From the NCBI GenBank assembly GCA_033398695.1, contig CM065802.1, positions 165,783,965 to 165,847,964 on the forward strand: a stretch of 64,000 bases of DNA, in the 5' to 3' direction. The notes under the pieces were generated by a model, which saw only the letters and a program-made list of their open reading frames with translations, did not search any database and had not been told where the DNA came from. How positions within the stretch are numbered: the stretch's first letter is position 1; each line of letters begins with the position of its first letter. The DNA is from Orobanche coerulescens (lineage: Eukaryota; Streptophyta; Magnoliopsida; Lamiales; Orobanchaceae). The translations under genes and the position numbers were made by a program. Below are positions 10,795 to 24,665 of the stretch, one piece after another.

Positions 10795-13667
10795 AATCAA
10801 AAGAGTATCAAAAGGGGACTAAAACAACACCAAGTGTCCTCAAAACCGAACAAAAGAGAGTACGATACAAATGTCCGAAATCCGGAAATAACAATAAGGA
10901 AATAAAGTTCATTATTATAATAAAGCTATAGGGTAATCCACTCTCTCTCATCCCCAAGCTAATAACCCCGCTCCTAGCTTAAGTACCTGCCGCATGGAGA
11001 AGAAAAGCGGCGGAGCATAAAAAGCTTAGTGAACAGATATAAAGCAAATAACAAAACAGATCAAACGAGATAAGATAATCAAAGGAATGCAAAGATAAAA
11101 TACACATGGTGTCAATGGATAATCAAAAGGATATCAAAGTTTAAGTATAAAGTGTATGAATGTAGATTCAGGTTTTACCCCAGGCCCAAACAAATATCCA
11201 AACAAATAGTAGCCCAATAGAGTGATCAACTCCCAAATATGAAGGGACTGCATGCACGCATGCCCAATCACCAAACAAATATAATATGTATCCATATCAT
11301 CATAGTATCCCAAACAAATAACAAATAAATCTAGGATGCATCCATATGCCCCTGCAAATAATTCATAATCATATTAATGGCCATAGCAGACAACAGATAA
11401 GGGACGGTGTGGTACATCTCCCCAATCACACTAGACTCATAACATTGGTGCATCAATGCTACGGTCATGGACCCCCCATAACTGGGAACAGATAATACCT
11501 GGGTAAATACTGAAGGGTCAAAAGTACAAGTACAAATCAAAGTGTAGGTCTCATTCATATCGTCAAAGTTCAATATCAAATGTTCGAATAATCAAAGAGC
11601 TAATATCAAAGGTTCAGTTCACATGTATCAAATCAAAGATGCAATGTCAAAGGTTCAAACGAAGAGTTCAAATATCAACAGTCCAAAATAATATAGGCAA
11701 ATAATATAGAAGAGAGAGAAAGATCATGAGAGAGAAAGTAGTTGTACTCTTGCTTAAAGAGTACGGAATATCTGTACCTTATTCAACAGCAAAAGTAAAC
11801 AAAGATAGATGGATCACAAGATACAAGATCACTCCCGCTTCACGGAACCTATGCGGATCAATAACCAAGTATTACTTTAAGTGCAAATGAATTTGGTTAC
11901 TCATTTTAGTAATATAATAGACTTTGAGTGTGTAACCACCTTTTTAAGAAAACTCAGCTTTTAATATCAAAACATGTATCACGTTTCCAAATTTTTTAAA
12001 ATATACTTGTGCACCTCCTGGAGCCTTAGAAAAATTACCTCATGTAGGTACATATGTTTTCTAGTTTGTTTAATTTTTGTAGAATTTCCAGGTAGTATAG
12101 CTATAGAACAAAAATTCCTTATCAAAACTAGTCCAGATTCGGTGATAGATCTGAGACTCAAAAAGTAAGCAATTAAGAGCCCATGATGTGATACTCTAAA
12201 AATTCCACCAAAAATCACAGAGGCCAAACACATCTTATATTTAAGCCCTGTCTAATTTGAGTTAATGATTCCTTACTGATTTCAAAACAAAAATCATAAA
12301 CCAATGTTAAAATTCAGATTACTAATTGATAGGTTTGACACTTGAACTTGTAAAATCATAAAATACATTCTCTCGACTTCTAAAAATTACAAGACTTGTA
12401 TACTCAGAAAGTACTTTTCCAGAACTTGATTTTAGACTCAAGAATCACTCAAAAACACGTTGGTATAAATAAAATAGACCCCTTTCAATTTGACCCAAAA
12501 ACCTTACAGCATACCTAGAGATAAATTCAATACAACCCTAACCTTTATTAGCCTTTTAACCTTTTTTTTATCAGCTTTTATCTATGAACAAGTTACAACT
12601 TGACGAATTTTTGAACCACATCAGAACTTAAACATAAAATTCACAGAAATTCACACAGATACTTCAATGTCCTTAGAACCCAAACGAATTTTTACAGTTT
12701 ATTAGTTAGTTTAACCCCACACGAAAAATACTCAAACTTAGACTATTCAGAAAACCAACTTCTAGTTGTACCCAAAAAGTATCCGTCTCAACGACCTACC
12801 AAAACATCCAGGAAAAATTCCCAAAAATTCATGGTATTGCTAATCATATAGAATCTACATACTGGACTGTTTCATGGCTCAAATCATTATAGTTTTTGAA
12901 TCAAAAATCGACAAAGTGGACTGATTTCAGACTCCCGAATTTCAGATTCAACACTTAATCACACAAAAATAAAAAACACGACCAAAACAACTCCAAATCA
13001 CTCCAAACCAATTTTAGAACTTAACTAAGACATAAAACTAGGTTTTTATCAAAGGAAACTGAATTGAATCATTATATATAATGACCTATCTCATTCACAA
13101 ATTCAGGTATACAAGCTGTCTTAATTCCAGAATTCATTTAAGCCATCATATAACGTGTTTAATCATACCAAGGCACCCGAGACCTTCAATCTACCACCAA
13201 TCCTTCCATTGTGCACGCCTCGATCGAACGGGAATGGTAGAGAACTAGGTAGCCGCCGTTTTTAGTTTTAGGTTTTAGGGTTTTTAGTTTTGTGAAGTAT
13301 GTGTGTGTGATATATATAGGCGAGTGGGGAGGAATTTCAAAAAGGAAAATGCCTAAATTATGGGGATTTGATGGAAGGCTTTGCCAAATATAAAACACAT
13401 CACGAACCTGGACATGATTCACGATTCCATATGTTTGTGTAAAACATATCATTCGGCTAGGGACAAAAATAGAAACGTGTGACAATTTTAATTATGTACA
13501 AATTAGTTCTCCATAAGTTTTATATTCATATTACATTTATTTGTTCAAATGTTGACGATTTAAATACTTAGGTTATAATCATAATGTAATATTTTAAATA
13601 GTTAAACGTCTTTTATAGATTCGAGATTAAAGAGTATTTTAACTTGTTCAAAAATCTGGGTTTTACA
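10795..13667 (-). repeat. Array LTR 1, lacks terminal ~100 bp
   Basis: It aligns with the other four LTRs but begins at the phrase ATCAAAAGAGTATC, so the last ~100 bp (U5 end) and the primer site are gone. The minus-strand TATA box is CCTATATATATC (13309-13320). It is followed by a telo-box-like AAACCCTAAAACC (13271-13283). The acceptor-like CTTTTCTTCTCCATGCGGCAG ends at 10987, given in two parts: CTTTTCTTCTCC and ATGCGGCAG. Confidence 0.88.
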
Positions 13668-14218
13668 ACTCTTCCCCTCTAAAAAAATTTTCCGTCCTCG
13701 AAAATGAAAAAGGAAAGGTAACGAAATAAAACGAAAGCATACCAGACAACGAAAAGAAATGAGGGTAGCTGGCTCGCATAGACTCTTCAATTTCCCAGGT
13801 CGCCTCGCGTGCTGGGTGGTTCTTCCAAAGAATCTTAACAAAGCGAATGACCTTATTTCTCATGACTCAATCCTGCTTATCAAGAATGGCTTACGGTTCT
13901 TCCGGAAGTGACATGTCTGGTTGAATCTGGTCAAAAGGGTATGACACCACATCTAGAGGATGATAGTTGTATCCCCGCAAAAGGGATACGTGGAAAACGT
14001 TATGCACATGTGATAACTGAGGAGGTACAGCCAGACGATAAGAAACCTCCCCAATACGATCAAGAATCTCAAACGGTTCAATGAATCGTAGCAAAGTCAA
14101 AAATAAAGATGAAGTACGAAAAGAAAAGATGAAGAAGGAAACCTAATGTCTACCCAATCCTCACAGGTCAAAGCCTAAGCTCTACATGTCAAACCTAGTG
14201 CTCTCTGATACCATAAAT
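13668..14218 (-). pseudogene. Array internal segment 1: integrase C-terminus and chromodomain
   Basis: On the minus strand the primer site TGGTATCAGAGAG (14213-14201) leads within ~100 bp into coding sequence for the end of a gypsy integrase: FIEPFEILDRIGEVSYRL, LPPQLSHVHNVFHVS, then a chromodomain-like tail with ILD..., VRFVKILWKNHPAREATW-type and ASYPHFF blocks. Chromodomains are thought to steer integration to heterochromatin. The frame is interrupted by TAA after PEEP. The start of the element (gag, protease, RT, RNase H, integrase core) is absent. The purine tract AGAGGGGAAGAG precedes the next LTR. Confidence 0.88.
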
Positions 14219-17137
14219 TGTAATGCCCCAACCCGACAAGGGTAGAAGAATCACTTTATAGTGACATATCAGATACAACAGATTCAAATCAAACAGCGGA
14301 AGTCTTAATTAGGAATTATCAAAAGAGTATCAAAAGGGGACTAAAACAATACCAAGTTCCCCGAAACCGAACAAAAGAGAGTACGATACAAATGTCCAAA
14401 ATCCAGAAATAACAATAAGGAAATAAAGTTCATTATTAAAATAAAGCTATAGGGTAATCCACTCTCTCTCATCCCCAAGCTAATAACCCCGCTCCTAGCT
14501 TAAGCTTAGTGAACAGATATAAAGCAAATAACAAAACAGATCAAACGAGATAAGATAATCAAAGGAATGCGAAGATAGAATACATATGGTGTCAATGGAT
14601 AATCAAAAGGATATCAAAGTTTAAGTATAAAGTGTATGAATGTAGATTCAGGTTTTACCCCAGGCCCAAACAAATATCCAAACAAATAGTAGCCCAATGG
14701 AGTGATCAACTCCGAAATATAAAGGGACTGCATGCACGCATGCCCAATCACCAAACAAATATAATATGTATCGATATCATTATAGTATCCCAAACAAATA
14801 ACTAACAAATCTAGGATGCATCCATATGCCCCTGCAAACAATTCATAATCATAATAATGGCCATAGCAGACAGCAGATAAGGGACGGTGTGGTACATCTC
14901 TCCAACCACACTAGAGTCATAACATTGATGCATCAATGCTACGGTCATGGACCCCCCATAACTGGGAATAGATAATACCTGGGTAAATATTGAAGGGTCA
15001 AAAGTACAAGTACAAATCAAAGTGTAGGTCTCATTTATATAGTCAAAGTTCAATATCAAATGTTCGAATAATCAAAGAGCTAATATCAAAGGTTCAGTTC
15101 ACATGTATCAAATCAAAGATGCAATGTCAAAGGTTCAAACGAGAAGTTCGAATATCAACAGTCCAAAATAAGATAGGCAAATAATATAGAAGAGAGAGAA
15201 AGGTCATGAGAGAGAAAGTAGTTGTACTCTTGCTGAAAGAGTACGGAATATCTGTACCTTATTCAACAGCAAAAGTAAACAAAGATAGATGGATCACAAG
15301 ATACAGGATCACTCCCGCTTCACGGAACCTATACGGATCAATAACCAAGTATTACTTTAAGTGCAAATGAATTTGGTTACTCATTTTAGTAATATAATAG
15401 ACTTTGAATGTGTAACCACCTTTTTATGAAAACTCAACTTTTAATATCAAAACATGTATCACGTTTCCGGATTTTTAAAGTATAATTGTGCACTTCCTGG
15501 AGCCTTAGAAAAATTACCCCAGGTAGGTATATATGTTTTCTACTTTGTTTAATTTTTGTAGAATTTCTAGGTAGTATAGCTATAGAACAAAAATTCCTTA
15601 TCAAAACTAGTCCAGATTCGGTGATAGATCTAAGACTCAAAAAGTAAGCAATTAAGAGCCCATGATGTGCTACTCTAAAAACTCCACCAAAAATTACAGA
15701 GGCCAAACACATCTTATATTTAAGCCCTGTCCAATTTGAGTTAATGATTCCTTACTAATTTCAAAACAAAAATCATAAACCAATGTTGAAATTCGGATTA
15801 CTAATTGACAGGTTTGACACTTGAAGTTGTAAAATCAGAAAATACATTCTCTCGACTTCTAAAAATTACAAGACTTGTATATTAAGATAGTACTTTTCCA
15901 GAACTTAATTTTATACTCCAGAATCACTCAAAAACACGTTGGTATAAATAAAATGGATCCTTTTCAATATGACCCAAAAACCTGACAGCATACCTGGAGA
16001 TAAATTCAATACAACCCTAACCTTTATTAGCCTTTTAACCTTTTTTTTATCAGCTTTTATCTATGAACAGGTTACAACTTGACGAATTTTTGAACCACAT
16101 CAAAACTCAAAAGTAAAATTCACACAGATACTTCAATGTCCTTAGAACCCAAACGAATTTTTCCAGAATTTATTAGTTAGTTAACCCCACACGAAAAATA
16201 CTGAAACTCAGACTATTCAGAAAACCGACCTGCAGTTGTACCCAAAAAGTATCCGTCTCAACGACCTACTAAAACATCCAGGAAAAATTCCCAAAAATTC
16301 ATGGTATTACTAATCATATAGAATCTACACACTGGAGTGTTTCATGGCTCAAATCATTATAGTTTTTGAATCAAAAATCGACAAATTGGACTAATTTCAG
16401 ACTCCCGAAATTCAAATTCAACACTTAATCACACAAAAATAAAAAACATGACCAAAACAACTCGAAATCACTCCAAACCAATTGTAGAACTCAACTAAGA
16501 CATAAAAATAGGTTTTCATCAAAGGAAACTGAATTGAATCATTATATATAATGACCTATCTCGTTTACAAATTCAGGTATAGAAGCTGTCTTAATTCCAG
16601 AATTCATTTAAGCCATCATATAACGTGTTTAATCATACCAACGCACCCGAGACCTTCAATATACCACAATCCTTCCATTGTGCACGCCTCGATCAAACGG
16701 GAATGGTAGAGAACTAGGTAGCTGCCATTTTTAGTTTTAGGTTTTAGGGTTTTTAGTTTTGTGAAGTATGTGTGTGTGATATATATAGGCGAGTGGGGAG
16801 GAATTTCAAAAAGAAAAATGCCTAAATTATGGGGATTTGATGGAAGGCTTTGCCAAATATAAAACCCATCACGAACCTAGACATGATTTACGATTCCATA
16901 TGTTTGTGTAAAACATATCATTCGGCTAGGGACAAAAATAGAAAACGTGTGATAATTTTAATTATGTACAAATTAGTTCTCCAGAAGTTTTATATTCGTA
17001 TTACATTTATTTGTTCAAATCTTGACGATTTAAATACTTAGGTTATAATCATAATGTAATATTTTAAATAATTAAACGTCTTTTATAGATTCGAGATTAA
17101 AGGGTATTTTAACTTGTTCAAAAATCTGGGTTTTACA
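14219..17137 (-). repeat. Array LTR 2
   Basis: This LTR of 2919 bp has a TATA box at 16779-16790 and a telo-box-like motif just downstream in the minus direction. It lacks a ~41 bp block present in LTRs 1, 3, 4 and 5 (join near 14503, where GCTTAAG meets CTTAGTG). That block carries the acceptor-like ATGCGGCAG|GTACTT. Confidence 0.9.
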
Positions 17138-17688
17138 ACTCTTCCCCTCTAAAAAAATTTTTCGTCCTCGAAAATGAAAAAGGAAAGGTAACGAAACAAA
17201 ACGAAAGCATACCAGACAATGAAAAGAAATGAGGGTAGCTGGCTCGCATAGACTCTTCAGTTTCCTAGGTCGTCTCGCGTGCTGGGTGGTTCTTCCAAAA
17301 AATCTTAACAAAGCGAATGACCTTATTTCTCATGACTCTCTCCTGCCTATCAAGATTGGCTTACGGTTCTTCCGGAAGTGACATGTCTGGTTGAATCTGG
17401 TCAAAAGGGTATGACACCACATGTAGAGGATGATAGTTGTATCCCCGCAAAAGGGATACGTGGAAAACGTTATGCACATGTGATAACTGAGGAGGTAGAG
17501 CCAGACGATAAGAAACCTCCCCAATACGATCAAGAATCTCAAACGGTTCAATGAATCGTAGCAAAGTCAAAAATAAAGATGAAGTACGAAAGGAAAAGAT
17601 GAAGAAGGAAACCTAATGTCTACCCAATCCTCACAGGTCAAAGCCTAAGCTCTACAGGTCAAACCTAGTGCTCTCTGATACCATAAAT
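17138..17688 (-). pseudogene. Array internal segment 2: integrase C-terminus and chromodomain
   Basis: It has the same 551-bp structure as segment 1. The minus-strand frame from 17570 reads the FIEPFEILDRIGEVSYRLAL block and HNVFHVSLLRGY, then meets a TAA after PEEP around 17361; the chromodomain part continues beyond it. The primer site is at 17683-17671 and the polypurine tract at about 17140-17151. It shares the PEEP stop with segment 1, which suggests those two copies are closest relatives. Confidence 0.86.
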
Positions 17689-20655
17689 TGTAACGCCCCA
17701 ACCCGACAAGGGTAGAAGCATCACTTTATGGTGACATATTAGATACAACAGATTCAAATCAAACAGAGGAAGTCTTAATTAGAAATTATCAAAAGAGTAT
17801 CAAAAGGGGACTAAAACAACACCAAGTGTCCCCGAAACCGAACAAAAGAGAGTACGATACAAATGTCCGAAATCCGGAAATAACAATAAGGAAATAAAGT
17901 TCATTATTAAAATAAAGCTATAGGGTAGTCCACTCTCTCTCATCCCCAAGATAATAACCCCGCTCCTAGCTTAAGTACCTGCCGCATGGAGAAGAAAAGC
18001 GGCTGAGCATAAAAAGCTTAGTGAACAGATATAAAGCAAATAACAAAACAGATCAAACGAGATAAGATAATCAAAGGAATGCGAATATAGAATGCATATG
18101 GTGTCAATGGATAATCAAAAGGATATCAAAGTTTAAGTATAAAGTGTATGAATGTAGATTCAGGTTTTACCCCCGGCGCAAACAAATATCCAAACAAATA
18201 GTAGCCCAATGGAGTGATCAACTCCCAAATGTGAAGGGACTGCATGCACGCATGCCCAATCACCAAACAAATATAATATGTATCCATATCATCATAGTAT
18301 CCCAAACAAATAACAAACAAATCTAGGATGCATCCATACGCCCCTGAAAACAATTCATAATCATAATAATGGCCATAGCAGACAGCATATAAGGGATGGT
18401 GTGGTACATCTCTCCAACCACACTAGAGTTATAAAATTGGTGCATCAATGCTACAGTCATGGACCCCCCATAACTGGGAACAGATAATACCTGGGTAAAT
18501 ACTGAAGGGTCAAAAGTACAATTACAAATCGAAGTGTAGGTCTCATTCATATAGTCAAAGTTCAATATCAAATGTTCGAATAATCAAAGAGCTCATATCA
18601 AAGGTTCAGTTCACATATATCAAATCAAAGATGCAATGTCAAAGGTTCAAACGAAGAGTTCGAATATCAACAGTCCAAAATAAGATAGGATAATAATATA
18701 GAAGAGAGAGAAAGATCATGAGAGAGAAAGTAGTTGTACTCTTGCTTAAAGAGTACGGAATATATATACCTTATTTAACAGCAAAAGTAAACAAAGATAG
18801 ATGGATCACAAGATACAAGATCACTCCCGCTTCATGGAACCTATACGGATCAATAACCTAGTATTACTTTAAGTGCAAATGAATTTGGTTACTCATTTTA
18901 GTAATATAATAGACTTTGAGTGTGTAACCACCTTTTTAAGAAAACTCAGCTTTTAATATCAAAACATGTATCACGTTTCCGGATTTTGAAAGTATACTTG
19001 TGCACCTCCTGGAGCCTTAGAAAAATTACCCCATGTAGTAGGTACATATGTTTTCTACTTTATTTAATTTTTGTAGAATTTCCAGGTAGTATAGCTATAG
19101 AACAAAAATTCCTTATCAAAACTAGTCCAGATTCGGTGACAGATCTGAGACTCAAAAAGTAAGCAATTAAGAGCCCATGATGTGCTACTCTAAAAATTCC
19201 ACCAAAAATCACATAGGCCAAACACATCTTATTTTTAAGCCCTGTCCAATTTGAGTTAATGATTCCATACTGATTTCAAAACAAAAATCATAAACCAATG
19301 TTGAAATTCGGATTACTAATTGACAGGTTTGACACTTGAACTTGTAAAATCAGAAAAGACATTCTCTCGACATCTAAAAATTACAAGACTTGTATATTCA
19401 AAAATTAATTTTCCAGAACTTAATTTTAGACTCAAGAATCACTCAAAAACACATTGGTATAAATAAAATGGACCCTTTTCAATATGACCCAAAAACCTGA
19501 CAGCATACCTAGAGATAAATTCAATACAACTCTAACCTTTATTAGTCTTTTAACCTTTTTTTTATCAGCTTTTATCTATGAACATGTTACAACTTGACGA
19601 ATTTTTGAAACACATCAGAACTCAAAAATAAAATGCAAAGAAATTCACGCAGATACTTCAATGTCCTTAGAACCCAAACGAATTTTTCCAGAATTTATTG
19701 GTTAGTTTAACCTCACACGAAAAATATTCAAACTCAGACTATTTAGAAAATCGACCTGCAGTTGTACCAAAAAAGTATCCGCCTCAACGACCAACCAAAC
19801 CATTCAGGAAAAATTCCCAAAAATTCATGGTATTACTAATCATATAGAAGTTATATACTGGGAAGTTTCATGGCCCAAACAATTATAGTTTTTGAATCAA
19901 AAATCGACAAAGTGGACTGATTTCAGAGTACCGAATTTCAGATTCAACACTTAATCACACAAAAATAAAAAACACGACCAAAACAACTCGAAATCACTCC
20001 AAACCAATTGCAGAACTTAACTAAGACATAAAACTAGGGTTTCATCAAAGAAAACTGAATTGAATCATTATATATAATGACCTATATCCTTCACAAATTC
20101 AGGTATACAAGCTGTCTTAATTCCAGAATTCATTTAAGCCATCATATAACGTGTTTAATCATATCAACGCACCCGAGACCTTCAATCTACCACAAATCCT
20201 TCCTTTGTGCACGCCTAGATCGAACGGGAATGGTAGAGAACAAGGTAGCCGCCGTTTTTAGTTTTAGGTTTTAGGGCTTTTGGTTTTGTGAAGTATGTGT
20301 GTGTGATATATATAGGCGAGTGGGGAGGAATTTCAAAAAGGAAAATGCCTAAATTATGGGGATTTGATGGAAGGCTTTGCCAAATATAAAACCCATCACG
20401 AACCTGGTCATGATTCACGATTCCATATGTTTATGTAAAACATATCATTCGACTAGGGACAAAAATAGAAAACATGTGACAATTTTAATTATGTACAAAT
20501 TAGTTCTCCATAAGTTTTATATTTGTATTACATTTATTTGTTCAAATGTTGACGATTTAAATACTTAGGTTATAATCACAATGTAATAATTAAACGTCTT
20601 TTATAGATTCGAGATTAAAGGGTATTTTAACATGTTCAAAAATCTGGGTTTTACA
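17689..20655 (-). repeat. Array LTR 3
   Basis: At 2967 bp this is the longest and nearest to full LTR. The TATA box CCTATATATATC is at 20305-20316. The acceptor block with CGGCAG is present near 17982. The telo-box-like motif is changed to GGTTTTAGGGCTTTT on the plus strand. Confidence 0.9.
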
Positions 20656-21206
20656 ACTCTTCCCCTCTAAATAAAATTTTCGTCCTCGAAAATGAAAAAG
20701 GAAAGGTTACGAAACAAAATGAAAGCATACCAGACTACGAAAAGAAATGAGGGTAGCTGGCTCGCATAGACTCTTCAATTTCCCAGGTCGCCTCGCGTGC
20801 TGGGTGGTTCTTCCAAAGAATCTTAACAAAGCGAATGACCTTATTTCTCATGACTCTCTCCTGCCTATCAAGAATGGCTTCCGGTTCTTCCGGAAGTGAC
20901 ATGTCTGGTTGAATCTGGTCAAAAGGGTATGACACCACATGTAGAGGATGATAATTGTATCCCCGCAAAAGGGATAGATGGAAAACGTTATGCACATGTG
21001 ATAACTGAGGAGGTAGAGCCAGACGTTAAGAAACCTCCCCAATATGATCAAGAATCTCAAACGGTTCAATGAATCGTAGCAAAGTCAAAAATAAAGATGA
21101 AGTACGAAAGGAAAAGATGAAGAAGGAAACCTAATGTCTACCCAATCCTCACAGGTCAAAGCCTAAGCTCTACAGGTCAAACCTAGTGCTCTCTGATACC
21201 ATAAAT
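20656..21206 (-). pseudogene. Array internal segment 3: integrase C-terminus and chromodomain
   Basis: This segment holds the best-preserved chromodomain frame: 86 codons without a stop on the minus strand from 20995 to 20735, from HNVFHLSLLRGY through PEEPEAILDRQERV and KILWKNHPAREATW to ASYPHFFS. Upstream, the codon in GGTTTCTTAACGTC is a stop where the other copies read TATCGT. The tail ends at the same TAG as its sisters. Confidence 0.88.
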
Positions 21207-24114
21207 TGTAACGCCCCAACCCGACAAGGGTAGAAGCATCACCTTATGGTGACATATCAGATACAACAGATTCAAATCAAACAGCGGAAGTCTTAATTAG
21301 AAATTATCAAAAGAGTATAAAAAGAGGACCAAAACAACACCAAGTGTCCCCGAAACCGAACAAAAGAGAGTACAATACAAATTTCCGAAATCCGGAAATA
21401 ATAATAAGGAAATAAAGTTCATTATTAAAATAAAGCTATAGGGTAATCCACGCTCTCTCATAACCAAGCTAATAACCCTGATCCTAGCTTAAGTACCTGT
21501 CGTATGGAGAAGAAAAACGGCTAAGCATAAAAAGCTTAGTGAACAGATATAAAGTAAATAACACAACAGATCAAACGAGATAAGATAATCAAAGGAATGC
21601 GAAGATAGAATACATATGGTGTCAATGGATAATCAAAAGGATATCAAAGTTTAAGTATAAAGGGTATGAATGTAGATTCAGGTTTTACCCCAAGCCCAAA
21701 CAAATATCTAAACAAATAGTAGCCCAATGGAGTGATCAACTCCCAAATATGAAGGGACTGCATGCACGCATGCCCAATCACCAAACAAATATAATATGTA
21801 TCCATATCATCATAGTATCCCAAACAAATAATAAACAAATTTAGGATGCATCCATACGCCTCTGCAAACAATTCATAATCATAATAATGGCCATAGCAGA
21901 CAGCAGATAAGGGACGGTGTGGTACATCTCTCCAACCACACTAGAGTCATAACATTGGTGCATCAATGCTACGGTCATGGACCCCCCATAACTGGGAACA
22001 GATAATACCTGGGTAAATACTGAAGGGTCAAAAGTACAAGTACAAATCAAAGTGTAGGTCTCATTCATATAGTCAAAGTTCAATATCAAATATTCAAATA
22101 ATCAAAGAGCTAATATCAAAGGTTCAGTTCACATGTATCAAATCAAAGATGCAATGTCAAAGGTTCAAACGAAGAGTTCGAATATCAACAGTCCAAAATA
22201 AGATAGGCAAATAATATAGAAGAGAGAGAAAGGTCATGAGAGAGAAAGTAGCTGTACTCTTGCTGAAAGAGTACGGAATATCTGTACCTTATTCAACAGC
22301 AAAAGTAAACAAAGATAGATGGATCACAAGATACAAGATCACTCCCGCTTAACGGAACCTATACAGATCAATAACCAAGTATTACTTTATGTGCAAATGA
22401 ATTTGGTTACTCATTTTAGTAATATAATAGACTTTGAGTGTGTAACCACCTTTTTAAGAAAACGCAGCTTTTAATATCAAAACATGTATCACGTTTCTGA
22501 ATTTTTAAAGTATACTTGTGCATCTCCTAGAGCCTTAGAAAAATTACCCCAGGTAGGTACATATGTTTTCTACATTGTTTAGTTTTTGTAGAATTTCCAG
22601 GTAGTATAGCTATAGAACAAAAATTCCTTATCAAGACTAGTCCAGATTCGGTGACAGATCTGAGACTCAAAAAGTAAGCAATTAAGAACCCATGATGTGT
22701 GCTACTCTAAAAACTCCACCAAAAATCACAGAGGCCAAACACATCTTATTTTTAAGCCCTGTCCAATTTGAGTTAATGATTCCTTACTGATTTCAAAACA
22801 AAAATCATAAACCAATGTTGAAATTCGGATTACTAATTGACAGGTTTGATACTTGAACTTGTAAAATCAGAAAAGACATTCTCTCGACTTCTAAAAATTA
22901 CAAGACTTGTATATTCAGAAATTACTTTTCCAGAACTTGATTGTAGACTCAAGAATCACTCAAAAACACATTGGTATAAATAATATGGACCCCTTTCAAT
23001 ATGACCCAAAAACCTGACAGCATACCTGGAGATAAATTGAACTTGACGAATTTTTGAACCACATCAAAACTCAAAAGTAAAATTCACAGAAATTCACACA
23101 GATACTTCAATGTCCTTAGAACCCAAACGAATGTTTCCAGAATTTATTAGTTAGTTTAACCCCACACGAAAAATACTCAAACTCAGACTATTCAGAAAAC
23201 CGACCTGCAGTTGTACCCAAAAAGTATCCCTCTCAACGACCTACCAAAACATCCAGGAAAAATTTACAAAAATTCATGGTATTACTAATCATATAGAATA
23301 TACATACTGGAGTGTTTCATGGCTCAAATCATTATAGTTTTTGAATCAAAAATCGACAAAGTGGACTGATTTCAGACTCCCGAATTTCAAATTCAACACT
23401 TAATCACACAAAAATAAAAAACACGACCAAAACAACTCGAAATCATTCCAAACCAATTGTAGAACTTAACTAAGACATAAAACTAGGTTTTAATAAAAAA
23501 AAAACTGAATTGAATCTTTATATATAATGACCTCTCTCGTTCACAAATTCAGGTATACAAGCTGTCTTAATTCCAGAATTCATTTAAGCCATCATATAAC
23601 GTGTTTAATCATACCAACGCACCCGAGACCTTCAATCTACCACAAATACTTCCTTTGTGCACGCCTCGATCGAACGGGAATGGTAGAGAACTAGGTAGCC
23701 GCCGTTTTTAGTTTTAGGTTTTAGGGCTTTTAGTTTTGTGAAGTATGTGTGTGTGATACATATAGGCGAGTGGGGAGGAATTTCAAAAAGGAAAATGCCT
23801 AAATTATGGGGATTTGATTGAAGGCTTTGCCAAATATAAAACCAATCACGAACCTGGACATGATTCACGATTCCATATGTTTTTGTAAAACATATCATTC
23901 GGCTAGGGACAAAAATAGAAAACGTGTGACAATTTTAATTATGTACAAATTAGTTCTCCATAAGTTTTATATTCGTATTACATTTATTTGTTCAAATGTT
24001 GACGATTTAAATACTTAGGTTATAATCATAATGTAATATTTTAAATAATTAAACGTCTTTTATAGATTCGAGATTAAAGGGTATTTTAACATGTTCAAAA
24101 ATCTGGGTTTTACA
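21207..24114 (-). repeat. Array LTR 4
   Basis: This 2908-bp LTR has an ~80 bp deletion near 23038 relative to its sisters, removing the CTAACCTTTATTAGCC block. The TATA box is damaged (plus strand GATACATATAGG at 23755-23766). Confidence 0.88.
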
Positions 24115-24665
24115 ACTCTTCCCCTCTAAAAAAATTTTTCGTCCTCGAAAATGAAAAAGGAAAGGTAACAAAACAAAACGAAAGCATACCAGACTACGAA
24201 AAGAAATGAGGGTAGCTGGCTCGCATAGACTCTTCGGTTTCCCAGGTCGCCTCGCGTGCTGGGTGGTTCGTCCAAAGAATGTTAACAAAGCGAATGACCT
24301 TATTTCTCATGACTCTCTCCTCCCTATCAAGAATGACTTCCGGTTCTTCCGGAAGTGACATGTCTGGTTGAATCTGGTCAAAAGGGTATGACACCACATG
24401 TAGAGGATGATAGTTTTATCCCCGCAAAAGGGATACGTGGAAAATGTTATGCACATGTGATAACTGAGGAGGTAGAGCCAGACGATAAGAAACCTCCCCA
24501 ATACGATCAAGAATCTCAAACGGTTCAATGAATCGTAGCAAAGTCAAAAATAAAGATGAAGTACGAAAGGAAAAGATGAAGAAGGAAACCTAATGTCTAC
24601 CCAATCCTCACAGGTCAAAGCCTAAGCTCTACAGGTCAAACCTAGTGCACTCTGATACCATAAAT
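24115..24665 (-). pseudogene. Array internal segment 4: integrase C-terminus and chromodomain
   Basis: Structure and length match the other three segments. The frame is broken at CGGGGATAAAAC, where TAA replaces the tyrosine codon after LLRG. The chromodomain portion is open and carries several substitutions (FVNILWTNHPAREATWE). This is the 5'-most internal copy in the direction of transcription. Confidence 0.86.
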
